Source of the DNA: Streptomyces lanatus
GTDB lineage: Bacteria; Actinomycetota; Actinomycetes; Streptomycetales; Streptomycetaceae
DNA length: 64,000 bases
Reading direction: 5' to 3'
Assembly (NCBI RefSeq): GCF_014655715.1
Contig: NZ_BNBM01000005.1
Span: 1-64,000 of the forward strand
The first letter of the stretch is position 1. Each line of letters opens with the position of its first letter. The position numbers and the translations under genes are program-made. Below the pieces are notes generated by a model. The model was not told the DNA's origin. It made no database searches and saw only the letters and a list, made by a program, of their open reading frames with translations. Below are positions 1-8,040 of this stretch, piece by piece.

Positions 1-772
1 CCTCGAACTCCTTGCCGTCGGCCAGGGTGACCTTGACGCCGTCGGCGGTGTACTCGGCCTTCTGGAAGAAGGTGCCCAGGTTGAACTTGATGCCGCGCTT
101 GCGGAACGCGCGCTCAAGAAGCTTGGAGGAGTTCTCGTCCTCGACCGGGACGAGGTGCTTCAGGCCCTCGATGACGGTGACGTCGGAGCCGAAGGACTTC
201 CACGCCGAGGCGAACTCGACGCCGATGACGCCGCCGCCCAGGATGATCGCGGACTTCGGCACGCGGTCCAGGACGAGGGCGTGGTCGGAGGAGATGATCC
301 GGTCGCCGTCGATCTCCAGGCCCGGCAGCGACTTCGGCACGGAGCCGGTCGCCAGCAGGACATGGCGGCCCTGGACGCGCCGGCCGTTCACATCGACGGA
401 GGTGGGGGAGGACAGTCGGCCCTCGCCCTCGATGTACGTCACCTTGCGGGAGGCGACAAGCCCCTGGAGCCCCTTGTACAGGCCGGAGATGACACCGTCC
501 TTGTACTTGTGGACCCCGGCGATGTCGATGCCCTCGAAGGTGGCCTTCACGCCGAACTGCTCGCTCTCACGGGCCTGGTCGGCGATCTCGCCCGCGTGCA
601 GCAGGGCCTTGGTGGGGATACATCCCCGGTGCAGGCAGGTGCCGCCGACCTTGTCCTTCTCGATCAGGGCGACGTCCAGGCCCAGCTGCGCCCCGCGCAG
701 GGCCGCGGCGTAACCACCGCTACCACCGCCGAGGATCACTAGGTCGAAAACGGTGCTGGCGTCGTTCGCCAC
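1..772 (-). CDS. lpdA: Dihydrolipoyl dehydrogenase (E3), N-terminal part; runs off the left edge
   Basis: The first ~257 residues of the FAD flavoprotein that reoxidises dihydrolipoamide in the pyruvate and 2-oxoglutarate dehydrogenase complexes. The N-terminus carries the FAD-binding motif LVILGGGSGGY, then the redox-active disulfide in GGTCLHRGCIPTK, and a second dinucleotide fold (ILGGGVIGVEFAS) near residue 180. The C-terminal dimerisation domain lies outside the window (full family length is about 460). The start is GTG at 772, preceded by GGAGG at about 780-784. It is transcribed leftward, in the same direction as pepA upstream. Identity is secure from the motifs. Confidence 0.95.
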   Translation of the reverse strand, partial: MANDASTVFDLVILGGGSGGYAAALRGAQLGLDVALIEKDKVGGTCLHRGCIPTKALLHAGEIADQARESEQFGVKATFEGIDIAGVHKYKDGVISGLYKGLQGLVASRKVTYIEGEGRLSSPTSVDVNGRRVQGRHVLLATGSVPKSLPGLEIDGDRIISSDHALVLDRVPKSAIILGGGVIGVEFASAWKSFGSDVTVIEGLKHLVPVEDENSSKLLERAFRKRGIKFNLGTFFQKAEYTADGVKVTLADGKEFE

Positions 773-977
773 GTCACGTCCTCCATGCATGTGCGCCGTA
801 CGCCGGTCAGCGTTGACCGGTCGGCGGCTGGTGTCCGGCCGCTCTTTCTTCGGCCCTGTGGTGGGGGCCCTGTCCTGCCGAGCCCCATCTTCGCACTTGT
901 CCACACCGAACGAGACGCCGGGCCGGTGTGTGAGACGTCGCACGTTCAGCTGAGCGCGCGGCGGAGCCGGGCATGGA

Positions 978-1016
978 AGAGGGGGCTCCGCCCTACCCGC
1001 GTGCGGAGCCCCCTCA
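978..1016 (-). terminator. Hairpin terminator after pepA
   Basis: An 11-bp inverted repeat, AGGGGGCTCCG (980-990) and its complement (1004-1014), lies just past the pepA stop in the leftward direction. It has no long T-run, as is usual in Streptomyces. It separates pepA from lpdA. Confidence 0.7.
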
Positions 1017-1028
1017 CCGAGAACGACG

Positions 1029-2561
1029 TCAGCCCAGGTCGCCCACTGCCGTCAGCTCGGCCAGCCTGACCAGCGTGCGCACAGCGGACCCCGTACCGCC
1101 CTTGGGCGTGTATCCGAAGGGACCGCCCTCGTTGAACGCCGGACCCGCGATGTCCAGGTGCGCCCAGGTGATCCCCTCGCCCACGAACTCCTGCAGGAAG
1201 AGCCCGGCGACCAGTCCGCCGCCCATCCGCTCACCCATGTTCGCGATGTCGGCGGTGGGAGAATCCATTCCCTTGCGCAGATGCTCCGGCAGCGGCATCG
1301 GCCAGGACGCCTCCCCGACCTCCTCGGCCGCCTCCACGATCGCGGAGCGGAACGCGTCGTCGTTGGCCATGACACCGAAGGTGCGGTTCCCCAGCGCCAG
1401 CACCATCGCACCGGTCAGCGTCGCCACGTCCACGATCGCGTCCGGCTTCTCCTGCGACGCCGCCCACAGCGCGTCGGCGAGGACGAGACGGCCCTCCGCG
1501 TCGGTGTTGAGCACCTCGACGGTCTTGCCGCTGTACATGCGCAGCACATCACCGGGACGCGTCGCGGACCCCGACGGCATGTTCTCGGCCAGCGCCAGCC
1601 ACCCGGTGATGTTCACCCGCAGCCCGAGCCGGGCGGCGGCGACGACGGCGGCGAACACGGCGGCGGCGCCGCTCATGTCGCACTTCATCGTCTCGTTGTG
1701 CCCAGCCGGCTTCAGCGAGATGCCGCCCGAGTCGTAGGTGATGCCCTTGCCGACGAGCGCGAGGTGCTTGTCCGCCTTGGAGTGCGTATACGACAGCTTG
1801 ACCAGCCGCGGACCGGCCGCCGAGCCGGCGCCGACGCCGAGGATGCCGCCGTAGCCGCCCTTGGTCAGTGCCTTCTCGTCGAGCACCTGCACCTTGATGC
1901 CGTGCTCCTTGCCGGCCGCCGTGGCGATCGCGGCGAAGGACTCGGGGTTGAGATCATTGGGCGGGGTGTTGATCAGGTCACGGGCGCGGTTGAGCTCCTC
2001 GGCGACGGCGGCGGCGCGCTCGATCGCGGCCTTGTGCTCCTTGTCGCGGGGCTTGCCGCCGAGCAGCGCGGCCTCGGCGAGCGGGGCCTTGCCGTTCTTC
2101 TTGGCGTCCTTGGCGTCCTTGCCGTTGTCCTTGTAGACCTCGAAGGCGTACGCCCCGAGCAGCACACCCTCGGAGACGGCGCCGACGGCACCGGAGTCGC
2201 CGAGCGGCAGCGCGAACGCGGCCTTCTTGGAGCCGGCGAGGGCACGGGCGGCGACGCCGGCGGCCTTGCGCAGCGCCTCGCCGTCGTACTCGGCGTCCTT
2301 CTCGGGCGTGGCGCCGAGCCCCACCGCCACCACGAGCGGGGCCTTGAAGCCGGCGGGTGCGGGGAGCTTCGTCACCTCGCCCTCGGCGCCGGAGGCACCG
2401 AGGGTCTCCAGGACGCCGGCGAGCCTGCCGTCGTAGGCCTTGTCGACGGCTTCGGCGCCAGGTGCGACAACCGGGCCCTTGGCGCCCTTGGCGACACCGA
2501 TCACGATCGCGTCGGCCCGCAGGCCGGGCGCCGCGGCGGTGCTGAGAGTGAGAGCAGTCAC
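1029..2561 (-). CDS. pepA: Leucyl aminopeptidase (M17 family)
   Basis: A cytosolic, hexameric di-zinc exopeptidase that removes N-terminal amino acids. At 510 residues it has normal family length. The M17 signature NTDAEGRLVLAD starts near residue 352 and supplies metal ligands. Earlier, VGKGITYDSGGISLKP gives the first metal ligand and the catalytic lysine region. The N-terminal ~170 residues are the variable macrodomain-like part, with a lysine-rich stretch (KDNGKDAKDAKKNGK). The start is GTG at 2561, with only a weak ribosome binding site. It is divergent from the secreted deacetylase gene at 2914. Confidence 0.95.
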   Translation of the reverse strand: MTALTLSTAAAPGLRADAIVIGVAKGAKGPVVAPGAEAVDKAYDGRLAGVLETLGASGAEGEVTKLPAPAGFKAPLVVAVGLGATPEKDAEYDGEALRKAAGVAARALAGSKKAAFALPLGDSGAVGAVSEGVLLGAYAFEVYKDNGKDAKDAKKNGKAPLAEAALLGGKPRDKEHKAAIERAAAVAEELNRARDLINTPPNDLNPESFAAIATAAGKEHGIKVQVLDEKALTKGGYGGILGVGAGSAAGPRLVKLSYTHSKADKHLALVGKGITYDSGGISLKPAGHNETMKCDMSGAAAVFAAVVAAARLGLRVNITGWLALAENMPSGSATRPGDVLRMYSGKTVEVLNTDAEGRLVLADALWAASQEKPDAIVDVATLTGAMVLALGNRTFGVMANDDAFRSAIVEAAEEVGEASWPMPLPEHLRKGMDSPTADIANMGERMGGGLVAGLFLQEFVGEGITWAHLDIAGPAFNEGGPFGYTPKGGTGSAVRTLVRLAELTAVGDLG

Positions 2562-2913
2562 GGTGGTGAAATCTCGCTTCCGATGTGAAGTTGCATGGCC
2601 GAATGGTGTGGGTCGACCGGGCCCGACGGCCGACCCTAATCACGACCTGCGGGTGCGGTGGCAGCGGGGCCTTCCCCGGTACGGCGAACACTCGGCATGA
2701 GCCTACGCTCGTGTGAGCGTTCGCTCATTCCTGCGGGCGTTCACCTGTCGGTGGCGTCATGGCCATTTCTTGATCCTCAACCCCGGTGAGCTGAGTCACA
2801 CTCGTCTGGTTCCGGTGAGCCATCCGCTTGCCGCTTTGCATGATTTCCACGGATCCTCCGCCGATTCACCGCAAGCGGCCACAGGGGGATCTTCTGGGGG
2901 GAAGGGACGATCA
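2562..2913. other. Divergent intergenic region pepA / Pel-like operon
   Basis: 352 bp without a convincing gene. It should hold both divergent promoters. The only clear structure is the overlapping inverted-repeat cluster at 2705-2727 (annotated separately). A rightward reading frame stays open from 2713 into the deacetylase, but its first 67 residues look non-coding and the good ribosome binding site is at 2914. Confidence 0.6.
2705..2727. promoter_or_regulatory. Overlapping inverted repeats, candidate operator
   Basis: Three half-sites share bases: ACGCTC (2705-2710), GTGT spacer, GAGCGT (2715-2720), then TGAGCG (2714-2719), TT, CGCTCA (2722-2727). Both pairings are perfect 6-bp inverted repeats. 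This resembles a TetR- or MarR-type operator. It sits about 190 bp before the deacetylase start, where a promoter for the operon could lie. No cognate regulator gene is adjacent. Confidence 0.4.
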
Positions 2914-4950
2914 ATGGCGCATAGCGCGCGCAGATGGAGAAACACGGCATCGGTTCTCACCGCCGCCGGACTGCTGGCCCTGGGACTGGGAACGCCCGGT
3001 GCCACCGCCGCCGGGGAACCGCGCATCGATCTCAGAGTGCTGGTCGTGGACAACGGCGACAGCCCCGTCCGGGCCATCACCGCCCAACTCAGGAGCACCG
3101 GCGTCCCGTACACCACCATCGACCTGAACGACGCCGACCGACCCACCATCACCGACGCGTTCCTCAGCGACACGGTCAACGGCACGCCCCGCGCCAGGTA
3201 CCAGGGCGTCGTCCTGCCCAACGAGGCCCCGTTCGGGGCGGGTTCGGCCGAGCAGACCGCACTGGAGAGCTACGAGCGGACCTACGGCATCCCCCAGGTC
3301 GACGCCTACACCTGGGCCCACCCGGGCGTCGGCCTCGACTACACCAGCCAGGGCGGCTGGGCCGGCACCCTCGACGGACGTGAGGCATCCGTCACCACCG
3401 AGGGCAAGGCGGGGTATTTCGGCTATCTCGACGGCGCCTTCACCTTCGAGGACAACGACCCGGCCGTACAGGAGAGTTACGGCTTCATCGCCCGGCCCCG
3501 CACCGGCTTCACCAGCTACGTCGACGTCCCAGTGCCCGCCGGCTCCGGGCGCGGCAGTCTGATCGGCGAGTACAACCACGACGGGCGCCGCGAACTGGTC
3601 GTGACCTTCGCCTACAACGAATACCAGCAGCAGTTCCGGGTGCTGGCCCGCGGCATCGTCGAATGGCTGACTCAGGGCGTGCACCTGGGTCGCGCACACA
3701 ACTATTTTGCGGTGCATGTCGACGACGTCTTCGCGCCCGACAGCCGCTGGGACACCGAGCGCAACTGCACGCCCGGTGACTTCGACTGCGTGGGCGGTGA
3801 CGGCGAGGGGACCACGCCGATCCGTATGACCGCCGCGGACGCGGTCCACGCCGCCCAGTGGCAGCGCGAGCACGGCTTCAAGCTGGACATGGTCTACAAC
3901 GCCGGCTCCGGGGAGGAGTGGAAGGCCGAGAACGGCGGCACCGACGCCCTCGCCGACCAACTGCTCGCCGACAGGGCGCAGTACCGCTGGGTCAACCACA
4001 CCTACACGCACCAGTACCTCGGCTGTGTCCAGGACACCTCGACCGTCCCCTGGAGCTGTGCCGAGAACGCCGACGGCTCGACGCGGTACCTGAGCCGCGC
4101 GGACATCTCCGCGGAGATCAGGAACAACTACGACTGGGGCCTCGCCAAGGGCCTCCCGCTCGACCGCACCGAGCTCGTCACCGGCGAGCACTCCGGCCTC
4201 AGGACCCTGCCGCAGCAGCCCGACGACAACCCGAACCTCGCCGGCGCCCTCGCCGACAACGGCATCGGCTGGCTCGCCTCCGACAACTCCCGTGAACCCG
4301 ACCAGCGTTCCGTCGGCGGCAACGCCCGCACGGTGCCCCGCCACCCGATGAACGTGTACTACAACGTGGGCACCGACGCCGAGATGGCCGACGAGTACAA
4401 CTGGATCTACACCTCGGCGGCCGACGGCGGCAGCGGCGTCTGCGAGACCAACCCGGCCTCCACCTGCCTCGCCGACCCGCTCGACACGGCCACCGGCTAC
4501 CGGTCGTACATCGTCCCGCAGGAGGCCCGCACCGCCCTCGGCCATGTGATCGGCAACGACCCGCGCCCGCACTACGCCCACCAGTCCAACCTGGCCGAGG
4601 ACCGCACCCTGTACCCGGTCCTGGAGCGGGTGCTCGCCGACTACCACGCCCTCTTCGCCGACAACACCCCGGTGGAGAACCTCGCCCAGAGCGCCATCGG
4701 CACCGAACTCCAACGCCGCACCGCCTGGCAGACCGCGCTCACGAACGGCACGGTCACGGCGTACCGCATCGGCGACAAGGTCACCGTCAAGGCACCGTCC
4801 GGGACGCAGATCCCGGTGACCGCACCCGAGGGCACCACCAAGCAACTCCTGCTCGGAACATCCGCGTTCGGGACGCCGTACGCGGGAGGACGCTCGGCCT
4901 GGACCAAGCCGGAGCTTCTGCAGAGCGCCGTGACACTGAACCTGCCGTAG
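2914..4950 (+). CDS. Secreted NodB-like polysaccharide deacetylase (PelA deacetylase-like)
   Basis: A 678-residue exported protein. The start ATG at 2914 follows GGAAGGGA, and residues 1-34 form a signal peptide (RRWRN, hydrophobic core, cut near ATAAG). A central domain resembles metal-dependent carbohydrate esterases. HVDDVF (D270, D271) matches the motif-1 aspartates, and NHTYTH (H362, H366) matches the H-x3-H metal ligands of NodB-type enzymes. The C-terminal ~100 residues look beta-rich. It heads a four-gene operon with a PelF-like glycosyltransferase and a spherulin-4-like glycosidase. This suggests it de-N-acetylates an exported amino-sugar polymer, as the PelA deacetylase domain does. 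The enzyme class is inferred from motifs; the substrate is unknown. Confidence 0.65.
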   Translation: MAHSARRWRNTASVLTAAGLLALGLGTPGATAAGEPRIDLRVLVVDNGDSPVRAITAQLRSTGVPYTTIDLNDADRPTITDAFLSDTVNGTPRARYQGVVLPNEAPFGAGSAEQTALESYERTYGIPQVDAYTWAHPGVGLDYTSQGGWAGTLDGREASVTTEGKAGYFGYLDGAFTFEDNDPAVQESYGFIARPRTGFTSYVDVPVPAGSGRGSLIGEYNHDGRRELVVTFAYNEYQQQFRVLARGIVEWLTQGVHLGRAHNYFAVHVDDVFAPDSRWDTERNCTPGDFDCVGGDGEGTTPIRMTAADAVHAAQWQREHGFKLDMVYNAGSGEEWKAENGGTDALADQLLADRAQYRWVNHTYTHQYLGCVQDTSTVPWSCAENADGSTRYLSRADISAEIRNNYDWGLAKGLPLDRTELVTGEHSGLRTLPQQPDDNPNLAGALADNGIGWLASDNSREPDQRSVGGNARTVPRHPMNVYYNVGTDAEMADEYNWIYTSAADGGSGVCETNPASTCLADPLDTATGYRSYIVPQEARTALGHVIGNDPRPHYAHQSNLAEDRTLYPVLERVLADYHALFADNTPVENLAQSAIGTELQRRTAWQTALTNGTVTAYRIGDKVTVKAPSGTQIPVTAPEGTTKQLLLGTSAFGTPYAGGRSAWTKPELLQSAVTLNLP

Positions 4951-4954
4951 CGCG

Positions 4955-5015
4955 ACGCCCCTTCTTCTCGGGGCGCGGGGAACCGCACGACCAGCCACCA
5001 CGATCCCGCAGCCGG
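4955..5015. repeat. Streptomycete hairpin-headed repeat, copy A
   Basis: The copy starts with an inverted repeat (CGCCCC ... GGGGCG, 4956-4975), followed by the conserved tail GCGCGGGGAACCGCACGACC and AGCCACCACGATCCCGCAGCC. It fills the gap between the deacetylase stop and the PelF-like start. Three further copies are at 7394, 32878 and 46416. The hairpin might attenuate read-through between the two genes. Confidence 0.8.
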
Positions 5016-5071
5016 GGTCCGGGCAGCAGTTCCCCACACAGAATCCGCAAACAGGGGGGAGCGGCGCAGCC

Positions 5072-6592
5072 ATGCGCACAGGCCGTCACGTCACCATGCT
5101 CACCGAAGGCACCTACCCGCACGTCCACGGCGGTGTCAGCACCTGGTGCGACCAGCTCGTCAAGGGCATGCCCGAGGTCGACTTCCATATCGTCTCGCTC
5201 ACCGGAACCGGCCGCGAACCCGTCACCTGGGAGCTGCCGCCCAACGTCCGCCGGCACACCTCCGTACCCACCTGGGGCCCGCGTCCCGGGCGGGGGCGGG
5301 CGCCGTACGGCCGGGCCCGTCGCCGTTTCACCGACTCCTACGAGCGTTTCCTGCTGTCCTTCCTCGACCCCGAGGCGCCCTGCGACTTCGGTGACGCCCT
5401 GGACGAGCTGGCCGTACTCGCCCGCGACGGACGCCTTTCGGCGGCCCTGCGCACGGAGGCCGCGCTGCGGTCGCTGATGTGGATATGGACGATGCCGCAT
5501 CTGCCGACCGCGGCCGCCCGCCCCACCGTGCACGACGCCCTGACCGCCACCGACCTGCTGGAACACGCCCTGCGCCCGCTCGGCGTCCGCGTCCCCGAGG
5601 ACTGCGTCGCCCACGCCGTCAGCAGCGGCCTCGCGACCCTCCCGGCCCTCGCCGCCCGCAGGCTGGACGGCGTGCCCTTCCTCCTCACCGAGCACGGCAT
5701 CTATCTGCGCGAGCGCTACCTCGGCTACCGCAGCGACGCCCAGCGCTGGCCCGTGAAGGCGTTCATGCTCGGCTTCTACCGTGAACTGAACTCCCACGGC
5801 TACCGCACCGCCGATCTGATCACCCCCTGCAACCAGTACAACCGCCGCTGGGAGGAGCGCGGCGGCGCCGACGCCGACAAGATCCGCACCGTCTACAACG
5901 GCGTCGACCCGCACGCCTTCCCGCACGCCGGCCCCGAGCCCGAGGTCCCCACCCTCACCTGGTGCGGCCGCGTCGACCCCATCAAGGACCTGGAGACCCT
6001 CCTACGGGCCTACGCCATGGTCCGCGCCGAACTCCCGGAAACCCGCCTGCGGTTGTTCGGCCCCGTCCCACCCGGCGGCGAGGCCTACCGCACCAAACTG
6101 GAGAAGCTCGCCGCCGAACTCGGCGTGACGGACGGCCTGACCTTCGAGGGCCGCATCACGGAGGTCTGGCGCGCCTACGCAGCGGGCCATCTGGTGATGC
6201 TCTCCTCCATCTCCGAGGGCTTCCCGTTCTCCATCATCGAGGCCATGTCCTGCGGCCGTACGACGGTCTCCACGGATGTGGGAGGCGTACGCGAGGCCGT
6301 CGGCGACACCGGTCTGGTGGTCCCGCCACGCGAACCGGAGAAGATGGCGGCAGCCGCCCTGACCCTCCTCAAGGACGACGAACGGCGCCTGGAATTGGGC
6401 GAGTTGTCCCGCCAGCGCGTCATCGACCGCTTCACACTCCGCCGCTCCGTGGACAATTTCCGGACGATTTACCAGGAGCTCGCGGGCAGCCGCGAGGTGT
6501 ACGAACCCACGCTCGAAACGGTCGCCGACTGGACCCTCGAACTGCGCGACCCCTGGTACGAGAAGGTCGCGACGGACGGAACCGGCTGGTGA
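5072..6592 (+). CDS. PelF-type GT4 glycosyltransferase
   Basis: A cytoplasmic 506-residue glycosyltransferase. The N-terminal ~270 residues begin MLTEGTYPHVHGGVSTWCDQ, typical of the DUF3492 domain of PelF proteins. The C-terminal half is a GT-B/GT4 domain, with WCGRVDPIKDLETLLRAY and the nucleotide-sugar-binding E-x7-E (E382 and E390) in SEGFPFSIIEAMSCG. PelF is the UDP-sugar transferase that polymerises Pel exopolysaccharide. The start ATG follows GGGGGAGCG. The stop overlaps the next gene by 4 nt (GTGA), implying translational coupling. I am confident of the family; the actual polymer made here is unknown. Confidence 0.85.
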   Translation: MRTGRHVTMLTEGTYPHVHGGVSTWCDQLVKGMPEVDFHIVSLTGTGREPVTWELPPNVRRHTSVPTWGPRPGRGRAPYGRARRRFTDSYERFLLSFLDPEAPCDFGDALDELAVLARDGRLSAALRTEAALRSLMWIWTMPHLPTAAARPTVHDALTATDLLEHALRPLGVRVPEDCVAHAVSSGLATLPALAARRLDGVPFLLTEHGIYLRERYLGYRSDAQRWPVKAFMLGFYRELNSHGYRTADLITPCNQYNRRWEERGGADADKIRTVYNGVDPHAFPHAGPEPEVPTLTWCGRVDPIKDLETLLRAYAMVRAELPETRLRLFGPVPPGGEAYRTKLEKLAAELGVTDGLTFEGRITEVWRAYAAGHLVMLSSISEGFPFSIIEAMSCGRTTVSTDVGGVREAVGDTGLVVPPREPEKMAAAALTLLKDDERRLELGELSRQRVIDRFTLRRSVDNFRTIYQELAGSREVYEPTLETVADWTLELRDPWYEKVATDGTGW

Positions 6593-8040
6593 GCGGAAGC
6601 ATCTGGATGCCGCCCGGCGCCCGCCCCGACACCCTGCCCGCGATCCCACGCCAGCGCACCAGGCCCAGCTGGGCGCAGCCCGACCCCATCGACGAACTCG
6701 CCGCCCGCCTCGACGACTTCGTCGCCGCCGCCGTCCACCCCGACGAGATCGCCGCACTGCTGGAGTCCGACGGCCTCTCCGACGACCAGATACGCGAGCG
6801 CTACGGCGTCAAGAACTCCTTCGCGCTGGCGGAGGAGCTGTACGAGCGCGTCGAGCGCCGCCACCCGGAACCGGACGGCCCGCTCCACGATCCCTGGCAG
6901 GTAGGCCTGCTGGGCTGTCTGCTCCGCGGCGTGGTCTTCGCCCTCCCCGGCCTCGGCTACGTTCTCGGCGCCCCTCTCCTCGCGGGACCGGCGGGCACGG
7001 TCCCCCTCCTGGCCGGCGCCCTGGTCGGCTGGACCTGGAACCAGGGGCTCGCGCATCGGGCGTACTCGTGGCTGGGGTTGGGCGACAGGGCGGCAGCCCG
7101 CCGATCACTTCTCTTCGGTGCCCCGGCGGGTGCGCTGTTGGGCGCCTTGGTCGCGTTCGCCGTGGCTACGGCGGATCTGCTGGCTGTCGCTTTCGCCGCA
7201 GGCCAGTCCTGCTACCTGGGCGCGGCCACGATCCTGCTGGTCATGGGCCGCGAACGGGCGCTGCTGGCAGCGTTGTTGCCGATGGCGGCGGGAGCGGCAC
7301 TGGGGCTGGTCCATCCGGTGCCGGACGCGGCAAGACTGGCGTTGCTGTTGGGCTCGCTCGCGGTGGTCGCATTTCTAGGCCTACGCGAGGTAGCGCCCCT
7401 CAAGGGGCGCGGGGCTGTGTCATTTTGCGGCTCCGCCGCGGGGCGCGACCAGCCACAACGCACCCGCACCCGCCACACAACAATGGGCCCCCGCCTCTCC
7501 GCGTCCTACCCCTACGCCCTGTTCGGCCTGGCCACCGGCACCCTCGTCCTCCACGCAGCCCTGGGAGACGCCCCCTCCGCAGTCGCCCTGACCCTCAGCA
7601 TGGGCCCCGCCGAATACCTCCTCTACCGCTTCCGAAGCGCCAGCCTCACAGGCCTGCGCAACACCAGCACCCCAAGAGCGTTCTGGCGCAAGACAACCCT
7701 CACTGTCACCGAATGCCTGACCACCTACCTCGCCGCCCTCCTCACCCTCAGCCTCACAACATCGGCCCTATGGCCAAACGCCCCCGACATCACCCCCACC
7801 CGCCTGGCCACCCTCCTCCTACTAGGCGTGGTCCTCTGGACAGCCCTACTGCTCCAGTCCTTCGGCGCGGTACTAGCCGCGGCAACGGTCTGCTCAGCCG
7901 CGGCCCTGGCCCAGACGATCGCCCTGCTGACGCACACAGCCGCCCCGCACTGGATCGCCCTGACCGTCCACGGCACCGCGGCGATCGCCCAGGCCACCCT
8001 CGTCTGCGCCCTGCTGGGGAGGGCGACCGCCCACCGATGA
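6589..8040 (+). CDS. Polytopic membrane protein, about 12 TM, PelG-position in Pel-like operon
   Basis: 483 residues, starting at GTG within a GTGA overlap. Residues 1-100 are soluble and helical. I count six hydrophobic spans in about 105-268 and six more in about 303-478, a 6+6 layout like MOP-superfamily flippases such as PelG. I cannot see a PelG-specific motif, so equivalence rests on position and topology. The loop between the two halves (about residues 269-294) is encoded by copy B of a dispersed repeat that is otherwise intergenic. An ATG at 7482 could allow separate translation of the second half. Seven rare CTA leucine codons cluster at 7375-7875. The stop overlaps the next gene (ATGA). 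Confidence 0.7.
   Translation: MSGSIWMPPGARPDTLPAIPRQRTRPSWAQPDPIDELAARLDDFVAAAVHPDEIAALLESDGLSDDQIRERYGVKNSFALAEELYERVERRHPEPDGPLHDPWQVGLLGCLLRGVVFALPGLGYVLGAPLLAGPAGTVPLLAGALVGWTWNQGLAHRAYSWLGLGDRAAARRSLLFGAPAGALLGALVAFAVATADLLAVAFAAGQSCYLGAATILLVMGRERALLAALLPMAAGAALGLVHPVPDAARLALLLGSLAVVAFLGLREVAPLKGRGAVSFCGSAAGRDQPQRTRTRHTTMGPRLSASYPYALFGLATGTLVLHAALGDAPSAVALTLSMGPAEYLLYRFRSASLTGLRNTSTPRAFWRKTTLTVTECLTTYLAALLTLSLTTSALWPNAPDITPTRLATLLLLGVVLWTALLLQSFGAVLAAATVCSAAALAQTIALLTHTAAPHWIALTVHGTAAIAQATLVCALLGRATAHR
7394..7470. repeat. Hairpin-headed repeat, copy B, in frame inside a coding region
   Basis: A perfect palindrome CGCCCCT-CA-AGGGGCG (7394-7409) is followed by GCGGGGCTGTGTCATTTTGC, a second small stem (GCGGCTCCGCCGC) and the conserved tail GCGCGACCAGCCACAACGCA. 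Unlike the other three copies it lies inside an open frame, encoding a low-hydrophobicity loop between predicted membrane spans 6 and 7. Confidence 0.8.

Noticed and set aside
2911..5079. Long leftward open frame opposite the deacetylase
   Set aside because: The codon bias is that of an antisense shadow in high-GC DNA; the rightward frame has a signal peptide, enzyme motifs and a good ribosome binding site.
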